A stretch of DNA of 64,000 nt from Leptolinea sp. UBA4782 (lineage in GTDB: Bacteria > Chloroflexota > Anaerolineae > Anaerolineales > Anaerolineaceae): contig DHHC01000016.1 in NCBI GenBank assembly GCA_002403095.1, forward strand, positions 87,767 through 151,766. Direction: 5' to 3'. The position numbers and the translations under genes are program-made. Below are positions 26,299-33,560 of the stretch, in pieces; positions within the stretch are counted from its first letter, which is position 1, and the number at the start of each line of letters is the position of its first letter. A model generated the notes under the pieces. That model searched no databases. It was given only the letters and a program-made list of their open reading frames with translations, and was not told where the DNA came from.

Positions 26299-27813
26299 TC
26301 ATTCATGTTCAAGGCTGTCGGGCCCTTGCTTCTGTCTCGTGTTCCTGGTGAACCGGGCTAACAAGGTATCATCAGGAGCTTGCAGCCCATTCAATACCAG
26401 GTACCCTGGTGCCCAGAAGTCTCCGGCGAGATTATCTTTACGGTAAGCGTTATCGAACGTAAAAATCCTGGCAGAAGTACTCCGCCGCAGGATGTCTACA
26501 ACCTCCGCCGGCAGAACGCCCGGTGCTGTGCGGACAGAAAACAACAAATGGTCCGGCTGTACCTGCACCTGTACCAGCTCCCAACCCTGCGCCTGGCATA
26601 TTTCAAGCAGCCACCCAGCCAGTTGCTCTTGTAAAGACTCATTGAGTAAATTTGCTGGGTTGCGTGGCAGCAGTACCAGGCTAATAATCCCCCTATTATC
26701 ACCCATATCGGTAGAACCTAAGGAAACCTTTTTATACCCGGTTTGGGTGTTGCTGGTTGCGGAGATTGGATGTACATTGCTTTTGGTTATCCCGCCTTCC
26801 TGCCTATCAGAAAACTCTGCCAGGAGGTCATCCAGTATATCCGGTCTGCCATCCTGTTCATCCATTTCAATCGTGGATACTTCTTCCGGGTCTGGAGAAG
26901 GCATATCAGAGAGAATGGACAGCAATTTCTCACGCTGTAAAGCTGCATCCTGGTTGCGTTCGTCCCCAAAAAATTCATAACCAGGCCCAGAATTTGGGGC
27001 AGGAAATTCGACCTGCCAGCTGGAAGGCAGGTCAGGCTGATTTACATCAAACCGGTCAACCGTTTCCTGGAGCAGCCGGGTCAGGGTTTCCATCTGGGTG
27101 CGCATCTCACTGATCGGGTCGCGTACATCACCAACCAGTACCAGGAAGACATCTTGAAGATACTCTTTCCCGTAAAGCAGGTAGTCCAAACGGCTGGATT
27201 CCAGCTGGATGAAGCGGACAACCTCATAATGTGCCCGTGCTGGCCAGCCTTGCTTTATTATCCTGGCAATCTCCCGCATTTCCTCTGGTTCCAGGTACCC
27301 CCGGGAAAGGCGCAGTTCTCCGTTGACAAGAATCATGGCTGCGTGGGTTAAGGATTCACGCAGGAATGAGGAAAGGATATACCCTGCCAGTGCCCTGTTG
27401 TTGTGCTCCAAAAAATCAGCGGTGCCCCCTGTTGGCGCTCCAGGTTCCACCGGGTGATGGATACCCATGAACAGTTCCACTTTCTCAACCACATCGGTTA
27501 TGAAACAGGGCTGGTGTAATACTGCGACAGGATTGGGGATAGAAGGCTGCCATTCCGGGGCATTTTCGGGCAAGACAACAATAAACTTCATGGCTGGCTT
27601 GTGCTGCAAAACCTGGTGCAGAATCGCATCCAAATCCATGTTACACAGGTCTGCATCAAAGATGATCAGCTGCAATGGGTCGTTCATTACAGCATCCATC
27701 ATCTGATCGAACGTGTTTGCCAGGCGCATGCTGACAGTGTCTTCCTGCTCCAGCGAAAGGCGCAAGAGATCGCCAAATGAGAGATCGGGAGTGGCAGCTA
27801 GGTAGACTTGCAT
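26299..27813 (-). CDS. Receiver-like protein fused to a degenerate IS200/Y1-transposase fold
   Basis: A 504-residue protein with three parts. Residues about 1-118 look like a response-regulator receiver (beta-strands IIFDADL and FIVVLP; a divergent acidic pocket). Residues about 140-255 may be a roadblock/LC7-like domain, at low certainty. Residues about 370-495 match the IS200 family (Y1, HUH) transposase: VQVQPDHLLFSVRTAPGVLP, ILRRSTSARIF, then GDFWAPGYLVLNG and LLARFTRNTRQ. In active enzymes these would read PDHVH, KG-SAR, FW-P-Y and YIxxQ. Here the second His of HUH is Leu424 (HLL), the catalytic Tyr is Phe488 and the helix Gln is missing, so it cannot cut DNA by this mechanism. It may be a domesticated DNA-binding or signalling protein. 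polA lies 15 nt downstream. Confidence 0.75.
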   Translation of the reverse strand: MQVYLAATPDLSFGDLLRLSLEQEDTVSMRLANTFDQMMDAVMNDPLQLIIFDADLCNMDLDAILHQVLQHKPAMKFIVVLPENAPEWQPSIPNPVAVLHQPCFITDVVEKVELFMGIHHPVEPGAPTGGTADFLEHNNRALAGYILSSFLRESLTHAAMILVNGELRLSRGYLEPEEMREIARIIKQGWPARAHYEVVRFIQLESSRLDYLLYGKEYLQDVFLVLVGDVRDPISEMRTQMETLTRLLQETVDRFDVNQPDLPSSWQVEFPAPNSGPGYEFFGDERNQDAALQREKLLSILSDMPSPDPEEVSTIEMDEQDGRPDILDDLLAEFSDRQEGGITKSNVHPISATSNTQTGYKKVSLGSTDMGDNRGIISLVLLPRNPANLLNESLQEQLAGWLLEICQAQGWELVQVQVQPDHLLFSVRTAPGVLPAEVVDILRRSTSARIFTFDNAYRKDNLAGDFWAPGYLVLNGLQAPDDTLLARFTRNTRQKQGPDSLEHE

Positions 27814-27822
27814 CGTTTAAAA

Positions 27823-27831
27823 AGTGTATCA
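27823..27831 (-). promoter_or_regulatory. Extended -10 of the receiver/Y1-fold gene
   Basis: On the minus strand TGATACACT forms a TG-n-TACACT element ending 9 nt before the ATG, with no Shine-Dalgarno. The expected leader is 0-3 nt. Confidence 0.4.
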
Positions 27832-28027
27832 CGCCCCCAGAGTGATTACAAGTCAGGGTCAATTCATAAAATTGATAAGTGCAGATTGGTTATAAAAGCA
27901 TGTTTTCGTGACCACATACCTTGCGGGTTACTACGTATTCCACAATCTTGTACCTGTACGTCTTATAGGAATAAGAATCACGGCAATCCATGTTTCGAAA
28001 GACAGCCATTTTCGCCTTATCGATTGA

Positions 28028-30007
28028 CTACTCTCCAGTAATGACTGAAATCGCTTCCTGTAATACCACGTCTTCTTCTGACAACACACTTGCTTCATCC
28101 ACTGGCAGAAGGATATCCGGTACCACACCAACACCTTCGAGGAAAATACTACCATCCTCCAGGGTAAACCTGCCTGTCGGGATTTGCAGTGAAATACCGC
28201 CGGGAAGCTCAAACTGCCCACGGGCAACTTCAGCTTCCACACCGCCGGTAGGGAACTGCCCCATCACGGTCATCCCGGGCACCTGGCTGAAACCATAAGC
28301 CTCGATTTCGCAGGCGCTGAAACAGGCGTTACCTACCAGAAGCACCATCGTGTTGAAGGAATACTGTTCTTCATTCGGAATGACCTTTTCCCGCGGTCCG
28401 TCAGGTTCGAACTTTCCAGTTGTATCACTGTAATACTCAAGCTGCCCCATCGGGATCTCCTCGTCATACAGGAAACCCGCCAGGCCAAGCGGAGCCCCGC
28501 CCGAATTCTGGCGCAGGTCGATGATGATCCCGGCAACTTCGAATTCCTCAAATTTTTGCAGGGCGCGTTCGAAAAGCCGGATAATCAGGCTCAGGTCATC
28601 ATAGTTCGAGTTGATCTTGATATACCCAACCGTTCCATTGATCACTTCAGATTCCACCGGAAGGACCGGCGTATCCAACCCGCTGTAAATGTAGGTGGCG
28701 AACAGGGAGTCATACTCTTCAATCCGGGTTAAAGTGACGGTTTTACCGGCGTTGGCTCCATTTTTGTAAGTAAGCGTAATACTGGTTCCGCTTGGACCGC
28801 GCAGCAGGAAAATAGCCTGGTCATACCGGTAACCGAAATCCGTAGAATACGGGCCGAACAACGGTTTTACATCCTCTAAGGCTGCCGATGCAGGTTTACC
28901 ATTGACTTCGGTGATTTCATCCCCGACCTGCATCCCGGCTTGTTCCGCCGGGCTTCCTTCCAGGATGTAAACCACCAGCACACGGCCGTCATCCAGCTCA
29001 CGTACAGCTGCCCCGATCCCGCCAACTGCCTGCTGGTAGAAAAGCATCTGGCCTGTATCGCCGCTCAATCCCACATGGCCGTCTTTGAATGCGTTTACAA
29101 ATTCCTGCAGAGCCATGTAAAAGGCAACATCGTCCTGCTGCTTTTCTGCATCTTTCACCAGCGGGGCTACCTGGTCATACAATGTATCCCAATCCGGCTG
29201 CTTGCCTTTCACCCCATTAAATGCATATTCTTTGCGCACAATCTCAAACATCTGGTCAAATGCCTTGGTGTAAGACAACGAGGAGAAATCTTTAACAGCG
29301 ATATCAACCGGCTCATGCAGGGTCATCTTAATTTCAGTATCCCGGATGACTTCGAAAGGCGATTCATCCAGGTTGATGATGGAATAGCCGGCACCCAGGT
29401 CCATTACCGGGTCGTCGGTAGTGAATAGCAACCCGTCATCCCCAAATCCGGAGGGGAATGACTGTTTATCATCGGGCGACCAAACAACCAGCATGCCGCC
29501 AATCACCTCATCATCGTTTTCTGAATCGGTCACCACAGAGGTGAGGTATGAAGGCCAGCCGCGGGAGCGGTCGTCCCCTTCTGAGAACGGCCCCCCCGTC
29601 AGGTTTGGGTTGTACCCAACCACAAATACCTGAACACCTTTTTCTGTTGCGGCATCCTGATCCACATCATTTAATTCACCTTCCGGAAAAACAGGAAGGG
29701 AAAGGGAGAAAGTTCCGGTGTTACTGTCTTCATCCAGGTCGAGATAACCCAGCACCTGCGAATCAACCGGCAATTCCCATTCTTGATCCCGCATGATAAA
29801 CCCGGTCATGTCCAGCAGGGCAACCGCCTGCTCCACGTAATACACTTCGATAATGTCATTGGTGTAGGAGAATTCGCCAGTGATGCGGGCAGGTCCGGTA
29901 TTCTGTGGAATATCCAACCCGCTGGTGGGAGTTGCCTTACTACCGGTAACGCTGCAGCTCATGATAACGACGCTGATGAGAATGATGCTGATGATGATCT
30001 TTTTCAT
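28028..30007 (-). CDS. S41-family peptidase with PDZ domain, lipoprotein
   Basis: A 659-residue predicted lipoprotein (lipobox VIMSC, Cys18). The N-terminal about 230 residues form a beta-rich domain of unknown type. A helical segment (FEIVRKEYAFNGVKGKQPDWDTL) introduces the peptidase. A PDZ domain follows (LEGSPAEQAGMQVGDEITEV), then the S41 core (IIIDLRQNSGGAPLGLAGFL; nucleophile region LLVGNACFSACEIEAYGF near residue 567). The Ser is present, but the Lys of the CtpA Ser-Lys dyad, normally in a GKG after the G-x-TF segment, is not: the sequence reads GQFPTGG. Tricorn-like chemistry or loss of activity is possible. Ribosome binding site TAGGAG. Confidence 0.85.
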   Translation of the reverse strand: MKKIIISIILISVVIMSCSVTGSKATPTSGLDIPQNTGPARITGEFSYTNDIIEVYYVEQAVALLDMTGFIMRDQEWELPVDSQVLGYLDLDEDSNTGTFSLSLPVFPEGELNDVDQDAATEKGVQVFVVGYNPNLTGGPFSEGDDRSRGWPSYLTSVVTDSENDDEVIGGMLVVWSPDDKQSFPSGFGDDGLLFTTDDPVMDLGAGYSIINLDESPFEVIRDTEIKMTLHEPVDIAVKDFSSLSYTKAFDQMFEIVRKEYAFNGVKGKQPDWDTLYDQVAPLVKDAEKQQDDVAFYMALQEFVNAFKDGHVGLSGDTGQMLFYQQAVGGIGAAVRELDDGRVLVVYILEGSPAEQAGMQVGDEITEVNGKPASAALEDVKPLFGPYSTDFGYRYDQAIFLLRGPSGTSITLTYKNGANAGKTVTLTRIEEYDSLFATYIYSGLDTPVLPVESEVINGTVGYIKINSNYDDLSLIIRLFERALQKFEEFEVAGIIIDLRQNSGGAPLGLAGFLYDEEIPMGQLEYYSDTTGKFEPDGPREKVIPNEEQYSFNTMVLLVGNACFSACEIEAYGFSQVPGMTVMGQFPTGGVEAEVARGQFELPGGISLQIPTGRFTLEDGSIFLEGVGVVPDILLPVDEASVLSEEDVVLQEAISVITGE

Positions 30008-30113
30008 GAATAACTCCTAGGTGAAACAATTAGAGGTATTTTACCCTATCCTGATTCGAACCCGCCTGTCATATAATAGTAGAGGGTTAATGTCAGAACC
30101 AGTGGAGGGAGCC

Positions 30114-31076
30114 ATGAGTAAACATTTCACCCGGATTACAGCTGTGTTTCTTTATTTTGGAGCTGTCATCGGATTACTCCTCAGCCTGTCTATGATCGTT
30201 CTGGTTTTCCCGGCCAGGGCGAAGGTTGCAGTGGCTGTTGGTGATACCCTGGACCTGACCCATAATTCCCTCATCACAACCTCTGATATCCTGGATGTGG
30301 TGGATGATACTTTGGAGGAAGTGGATTCCAGCTTCAGCCTTCTGGTTGAAACCACCCGCAGTACATACGAAAGCCTTAAAGGTACTTCTGAATTGACCAC
30401 CTCGATTGCCGGATTAGTCGGCAGCAGTTTATCCAAAGTAATCGGTGAGACACAGGAATCCCTCGAAGCAGCGTCAAAGACAGCCAGGCTGATTGATGAT
30501 GCCCTAACGATTATTACCGCTGTACCCCTCTTCAGAACCAGGTATGCACCTGAGAATACCCTCGAGAGCACCATCCAGGGAATTTCCACCAGCCTCAATC
30601 CCATGGAAACAACCTTGGGTGACATCCGCGAAGACCTGGATCAGACAGCGGGCGACCTGGGCGGCATCCGCACCAGCCTATCCGGGCTTGCCGACAGCCT
30701 GGAAAAGATCTCAGATTCTATTGATGATGCCCAAACAGCAACTGATGAATACCGGAAGACGGTTGACCAGCTGATTGAGAAAGTTGAATATGCCCAGAAA
30801 CACTACAAAACCTGGCTCACCATTTTAGCCATGCTGGTAATTACCTTCTTCTTGTGGATGGCAGCAGCCCAGGTAGGAATCATGCTGCAAGCCAGGGCGA
30901 TGTGGACCGGAAAACCGATCCAATTTGCCAGGGTAGAGGAAAAAGCTGGAATAGATGCCGAACCGGTAAATGTGGAAATCCCCGTTAAAGCTAAACCAGG
31001 ATCTGCAGAACTGGTTGAAGCTGAAAAAAAAGACGGCTCACCTGAAGATGCCGGGAGAGAAGAGCCTCAATCCTGA
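30114..31076 (+). CDS. Membrane protein with long periplasm-side coiled coil, unknown function
   Basis: About 320 residues. I choose the ATG at 30114 because TGGAGGGAG precedes it and a TATAAT at 30072-30077 would start transcription downstream of the longer in-frame GTG at 30021. One membrane helix lies near the N-terminus (FLYFGAVIGLLLSLSMIVLVF) and one near residue 245 (ILAMLVITFFLWMAAAQVGIML). The about 200 residues between them are helical with Ser/Thr/Leu/Ile heptads (DLDQTAGDLGGIRTSLSGLA), like the extracytoplasmic part of chemoreceptors or phage-tape-like coils. The C-terminal tail is charged and cytoplasmic. No family recognised. Its last 10 nt overlap the convergent flavodiiron gene. 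Confidence 0.7.
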   Translation: MSKHFTRITAVFLYFGAVIGLLLSLSMIVLVFPARAKVAVAVGDTLDLTHNSLITTSDILDVVDDTLEEVDSSFSLLVETTRSTYESLKGTSELTTSIAGLVGSSLSKVIGETQESLEAASKTARLIDDALTIITAVPLFRTRYAPENTLESTIQGISTSLNPMETTLGDIREDLDQTAGDLGGIRTSLSGLADSLEKISDSIDDAQTATDEYRKTVDQLIEKVEYAQKHYKTWLTILAMLVITFFLWMAAAQVGIMLQARAMWTGKPIQFARVEEKAGIDAEPVNVEIPVKAKPGSAELVEAEKKDGSPEDAGREEPQS

Positions 31077-32266
31077 AGCACCTGCTTGGCCAGTTCTGCC
31101 CCCAACCTGTGGCCGATCTCCATGTGGGCTTCGCCAGGATAACCCGGGTAATCATAGCTGGCAGCCAGGTTCCACTTTAATTGCTCCACGTAAGACTCAA
31201 TATCCCTGCGGGCGCCCCCGCCCCAGGTGAAGCTGCCGGTGTACACCGCGGATTTATTGAACATGCGCTTGTGCGAAGCGATCTCCAGCAGGTTGCGGAT
31301 GGGCGGAACCAGGTACCCTTCATAAGTAGGTGACGCTACCACAACACCGCGGTTCTTCCACAGCCAGGGCAGAATGTAGCTGGCATGGGTGCGGGCGGCA
31401 TCAAAAGTCTTGAAAGCCACGCTGGTTGAAGCGATCCCATCTTCTACAGCCTTAACCAGCTGTGCTGTACTGCCATACATCGAACCGCACAGGATGGTAA
31501 TCCCCTTCTCTGCCGGCTGGCTGCTGTAGCCTGACCATTTTGCATACAGGTCAATGATCTTTGCCGGATCCTTACGCCACACCAGCCCATGTGAGGGCGC
31601 AACAATCTTAACCGGTACTCCAGCCAGTTTGTTGATCGCATTCAAGACCGGCTTGCTGACACCTGACACAATATTGGCAAAATACCGCAGCGCTTCATCA
31701 AGATACCAGTCCAGATCCTCTGGTTGGTCATCAAGAATAATGCCATCCTGGGCGCCAAATCCACCAAAGGCATCACACGAAAACAGAATTTCGTTCTCGG
31801 GTACATAAGTCATCATCGTTTCCGGCCAGTGCACAAACGGCGTGTAAACAAAGCGCAGGGTATGTTCTCCCAGGGAGATTTCCTCGCCGTCTTTGACCAC
31901 CTGCACCGAATCCTGCAAACCATAGTACGACTCAACCATCGACCTGGCTTTTTCGCTCACCAGTATCTTTACCTGCGGGGCAGTCTGGACAAGGTCGCGC
32001 AAGGCTGAGGTATGGTCAGGTTCCATGTGGTTGAGTACTACATATTCCAAGCGGGACAAGTCAACCTTGCCCCTCAGTGCGTCCAGGTAGCTGCCGGCGA
32101 AGGGCTGCTTCACCAGGTCGATCAGGGCGGTCTTCTGGCTGCTGATAAGGTAAGAATTATAGGAAACCCCTTCTTCCTGGACCGGCCATAATCCTTCAAA
32201 CAAGTCTGTTTGATGATCATGAACCCCAACCCAGTAAATGCCTTTACCCAGTGAAACCTGTTCCAT
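31067..32266 (-). CDS. Flavodiiron protein (FprA/NorV-type oxygen or NO reductase)
   Basis: A 399-residue A-type flavoprotein. The N-terminal metallo-beta-lactamase-like domain has the complete di-iron ligand set: His80-x-Glu82-x-Asp84-His85 (NHMEPDHTS), a His in PFVHWPETM, an Asp in FSCDAFGGFG and a His in APSHGLVW. The C-terminal flavodoxin domain (ITILCGSMYGSTAQLVKAV) binds FMN. No rubredoxin domain is fused. Such proteins reduce O2 or NO to protect anaerobes, which fits an anaerobic or microaerobic lifestyle. Ribosome binding site GGAGG, 6 nt upstream. Confidence 0.93.
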   Translation of the reverse strand: MEQVSLGKGIYWVGVHDHQTDLFEGLWPVQEEGVSYNSYLISSQKTALIDLVKQPFAGSYLDALRGKVDLSRLEYVVLNHMEPDHTSALRDLVQTAPQVKILVSEKARSMVESYYGLQDSVQVVKDGEEISLGEHTLRFVYTPFVHWPETMMTYVPENEILFSCDAFGGFGAQDGIILDDQPEDLDWYLDEALRYFANIVSGVSKPVLNAINKLAGVPVKIVAPSHGLVWRKDPAKIIDLYAKWSGYSSQPAEKGITILCGSMYGSTAQLVKAVEDGIASTSVAFKTFDAARTHASYILPWLWKNRGVVVASPTYEGYLVPPIRNLLEIASHKRMFNKSAVYTGSFTWGGGARRDIESYVEQLKWNLAASYDYPGYPGEAHMEIGHRLGAELAKQVLQD

Positions 32267-32384
32267 TACCGCCTCCGCTGCACCCTATTCATATAATACT
32301 TCTCAAACTTGCATAATAACAGCACAAGATTAATGCTAAAAGGGGTTTCCGTCAAGCCGTGTGAGGAAAAAAGGGTAAGATGAA

Positions 32385-32417
32385 TTAAAAAAGCCATGCT
32401 GAGTATTCCAGCATGGC
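32385..32417 (-). terminator. Rho-independent terminator of osmC
   Basis: Minus-strand hairpin GCCATGCTG / CAGCATGGC (9 bp, 7-nt loop) followed by TTTTTTAAT. It begins about 29 nt after the OsmC stop. Confidence 0.85.
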
Positions 32418-32445
32418 AGAATAGTTGAGAATTCGTGTGGGACGG

Positions 32446-32871
32446 TTACAGCAGCCTGGCAGTCAAGGACATCGGCACATGCGAGAGTGCAACCGATACC
32501 GGGCAGGTCAGCTTGACATCCTCTGCGATCTCGGCAAACTTCTCGGCCGAAATGCCCGGGATATTGGCTTCAGTATCCAGGTGGATGTGGGTGATTGTTG
32601 CTTTGCCTTCAATCATTTCCAGCTTGACCTTTGCTACCGTGTGGATGTGCTCCGCTTTGAAACCCTCTTTGTCGAGGGCTCCACTCATTGCCATCGAATA
32701 ACACCCGGCATGGGCCGCCCCAATTAATTCTTCTGGATTGGTGCCCGCACCGCTTTCAAAGCGGGAGGCGAAGTTATAAGGTCCTTCGTATGCGCCGCTG
32801 CCCAGCTTGACAGAACCTTTCCCGTCTTTTAATGAACCTTTCCAAACTGCTTCTGAAACCCGTTCAGTCAT
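32446..32871 (-). CDS. OsmC-family peroxiredoxin
   Basis: A 141-residue OsmC/Ohr-fold protein that reduces organic hydroperoxides. Both redox Cys are present: Cys57 (AAHAGCYSMAMSGAL) and Cys123 (KLTCPVSVAL). The N-terminal WKGSLKDGKGSVKLGSGAY is typical of OsmC proper rather than Ohr. It has its own promoter, a candidate Fur/PerR-type operator and a terminator, so it is a single-gene unit. Ribosome binding site GGAGG, 6 nt before ATG. Confidence 0.93.
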   Translation of the reverse strand: MTERVSEAVWKGSLKDGKGSVKLGSGAYEGPYNFASRFESGAGTNPEELIGAAHAGCYSMAMSGALDKEGFKAEHIHTVAKVKLEMIEGKATITHIHLDTEANIPGISAEKFAEIAEDVKLTCPVSVALSHVPMSLTARLL

Positions 32872-32892
32872 GATATCCTCCTGGTATATTAA

Positions 32893-32907
32893 TGATATTA
32901 TTTATCA
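32893..32907. promoter_or_regulatory. Candidate Fur/PerR-type operator at osmC
   Basis: TGATATTATTTATCA matches 12 of 14 defined positions of the 7-1-7 Fur consensus (TGATAATnATTATCA) and is symmetric at both ends (TGATA/TATCA). It lies between the -10 element and the start codon, where a bound repressor would block transcription. PerR fits a peroxide gene, but the region is AT-rich and the match could be chance. Confidence 0.4.
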
Positions 32908-32914
32908 TATTTAT

Positions 32915-32942
32915 CTTATATAATTATAGCACAGCCTGTCAA
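32915..32942 (-). promoter_or_regulatory. Promoter of osmC
   Basis: Minus strand TTGACA (32942-32937), 16-nt spacer, TATAAG (32920-32915). A second possible -10, TGCTATAAT, lies inside the spacer region. Confidence 0.7.
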
Positions 32943-32966
32943 GAGGCGTTGGGATTGTAAAGGGGT

Positions 32967-33000
32967 AAACAAAGAACCTCCAGTTGTTCTCAGGAGGTTC
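32967..33000 (-). terminator. Terminator of tRNA-Gly
   Basis: Minus-strand GAACCTCC / GGAGGTTC stem (8 bp, 11-nt loop) followed by TTTGTTTA, 7 nt after the CCA end of the tRNA gene. Confidence 0.75.
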
Positions 33001-33007
33001 GGGTTTA

Positions 33008-33082
33008 TGGAGCGGGAGACGGGATTCGGACCCGCGAATGTCAGCTTGGAAGGCTGATGCCTTACCACTTGGCGACTCCCGC
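33008..33082 (-). tRNA. tRNA-Gly (anticodon UCC)
   Basis: A cloverleaf folds on the minus strand: acceptor GCGGGAG/CTCCCGC, anticodon arm TCAGC-CTTCCAA-GCTGA with anticodon TCC (33048-33050 complement), T-arm GCGGG-TCCGAAT-CCCGT. CCA is encoded. Position 55 of the T-loop is C instead of the near-universal U (TCCGAAT rather than TTCGAAT). It has a perfect promoter and its own terminator. Confidence 0.95.
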
Positions 33083-33093
33083 AAGTGAAAAGT

Positions 33094-33122
33094 ATTATAT
33101 TCTGTACTAAAAACAGTGTCAA
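33094..33122 (-). promoter_or_regulatory. Perfect consensus promoter of tRNA-Gly
   Basis: Minus strand TTGACA (33122-33117), exactly 17 nt, TATAAT (33099-33094). Both hexamers match the sigma-70 consensus at all positions. The tRNA 5' end is 11 nt downstream of the -10. Confidence 0.9.
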
Positions 33123-33158
33123 GCAGGATATCCTCCCCCGATTTAAGAATATGTTCTA

Positions 33159-33187
33159 TTGTAATCAGTCAGCAAATTTGCTACTAT
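33159..33187 (+). promoter_or_regulatory. Promoter of the structured RNA
   Basis: TTGTAA (33159-33164), 17 nt, TACTAT (33182-33187). Each hexamer is 4/6 to consensus. The predicted start near 33194 is 2 nt before the closing stem of the RNA. Confidence 0.5.
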
Positions 33188-33193
33188 GGATTC

Positions 33194-33398
33194 AGCATGA
33201 GCCGTTGTCTCGTCCTTTCCAGATCGAAAATTGGTTCCAAGATTTGAGATCGGACGACGTGCACAAGGCACGTACGGATAGAGGTTCACACAACCTCTTG
33301 CCTTTGAGAAACCGCAATTCCAGGCGGTACCTGCAAACCGGCAGGATTAGATTTTAGGCAAATTTTTCCGAAACGAGAGACGGCTCATGTTTCTTTTT
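33194..33398 (+). ncRNA. Unrecognised structured RNA, about 205 nt
   Basis: A stretch between two tRNA genes folds into a closed multi-hairpin structure. The closing stem CATGAGCCG (33196-33204) pairs with CGGCTCATG (33381-33389), extended by TCTCG/CGAGA. Inside are perfect hairpins 257-262/268-273 (loop ACAAG), 280-286/292-298 (AGAGGTT, loop CACAC), 311-315/324-328 and 330-334/341-345 (offsets from 33000). CGTCC/GGACG (33211-33215 with 33252-33256) encloses a fifth. The 3' side of the closing stem runs into TTTCTTTTT, as in an intrinsic terminator, and a promoter lies just upstream. No plausible ORF. It does not show RNase P, tmRNA or SRP signatures. Size is close to 6S RNA, but the local hairpins do not make the 6S rod. 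Confidence 0.65.
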
Positions 33399-33414
33399 AA
33401 CCCCCTCACCCCTC

Positions 33415-33443
33415 TTGTCCCCTTCCCCAGGCTTGGTTATAAT
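33415..33443 (+). promoter_or_regulatory. Promoter of tRNA-Arg
   Basis: TTGTCC (33415-33420), 17 nt, TATAAT (33438-33443). The tRNA 5' end is 9 nt downstream of the -10. Confidence 0.8.
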
Positions 33444-33451
33444 CAGGGCAT

Positions 33452-33524
33452 GCCCCAGTAGCTCAATGGACAGAGCGAAGCACTCCTAACGCTTAGGTTG
33501 GGGGTTCGATTCCCTCCTGGGGCA
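33452..33524 (+). tRNA. tRNA-Arg (anticodon CCU)
   Basis: Cloverleaf: acceptor GCCCCAG/CTGGGGC, D-arm GCTC/GAGC, anticodon loop CTCCTAA with anticodon CCT at 33485-33487, T-arm GGGGG-TTCGATT-CCCTC. The last anticodon-stem pair is an A-C mismatch (positions 31-39). CCA is not encoded, unlike the neighbouring tRNA-Gly. It reads the rare AGG codon. Confidence 0.95.
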
Positions 33525-33532
33525 CAAAAGAT

Positions 33533-33560
33533 CAGGCACCCTTGCAGGTGCCTGTTTTCT
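33533..33560. terminator. Bidirectional terminator between tRNA-Arg and lysS
   Basis: CAGGCACC / GGTGCCTG, 8-bp stem with a 6-nt loop, followed by TTTTCT on the plus strand. On the minus strand the same stem is followed by ATCTTTTG, so it can end both tRNA-Arg and lysS transcripts. Confidence 0.8.

Noticed and set aside
26299..27813. Active insertion sequence of the IS200/IS605 family
   Set aside because: HUH and Tyr residues are lost, there is a fused N-terminal domain, and no flanking subterminal hairpins or tnpB were found.
33268..33277. GCACGTACGG, which resembles the 3' strand of group II intron domain V
   Set aside because: The matching 5' strand with AGC triad and tetraloop is missing and no reverse transcriptase ORF is present; it belongs to the ACGTGC/GCACGT hairpin.
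33085..33357. 90-codon plus-strand ORF between the tRNA genes
   Set aside because: No Shine-Dalgarno, no protein-like composition, and it runs through the hairpins of the structured RNA.
33194..33398. Identification of the structured RNA as 6S RNA
   Set aside because: Size and closing stem fit, but four strong local hairpins conflict with the single rod and central bubble of 6S, so I left it unassigned.
33452..33524. tRNA-Arg as an integration site for a genomic island
   Set aside because: No integrase gene and no second copy of the tRNA 3' end in the window.
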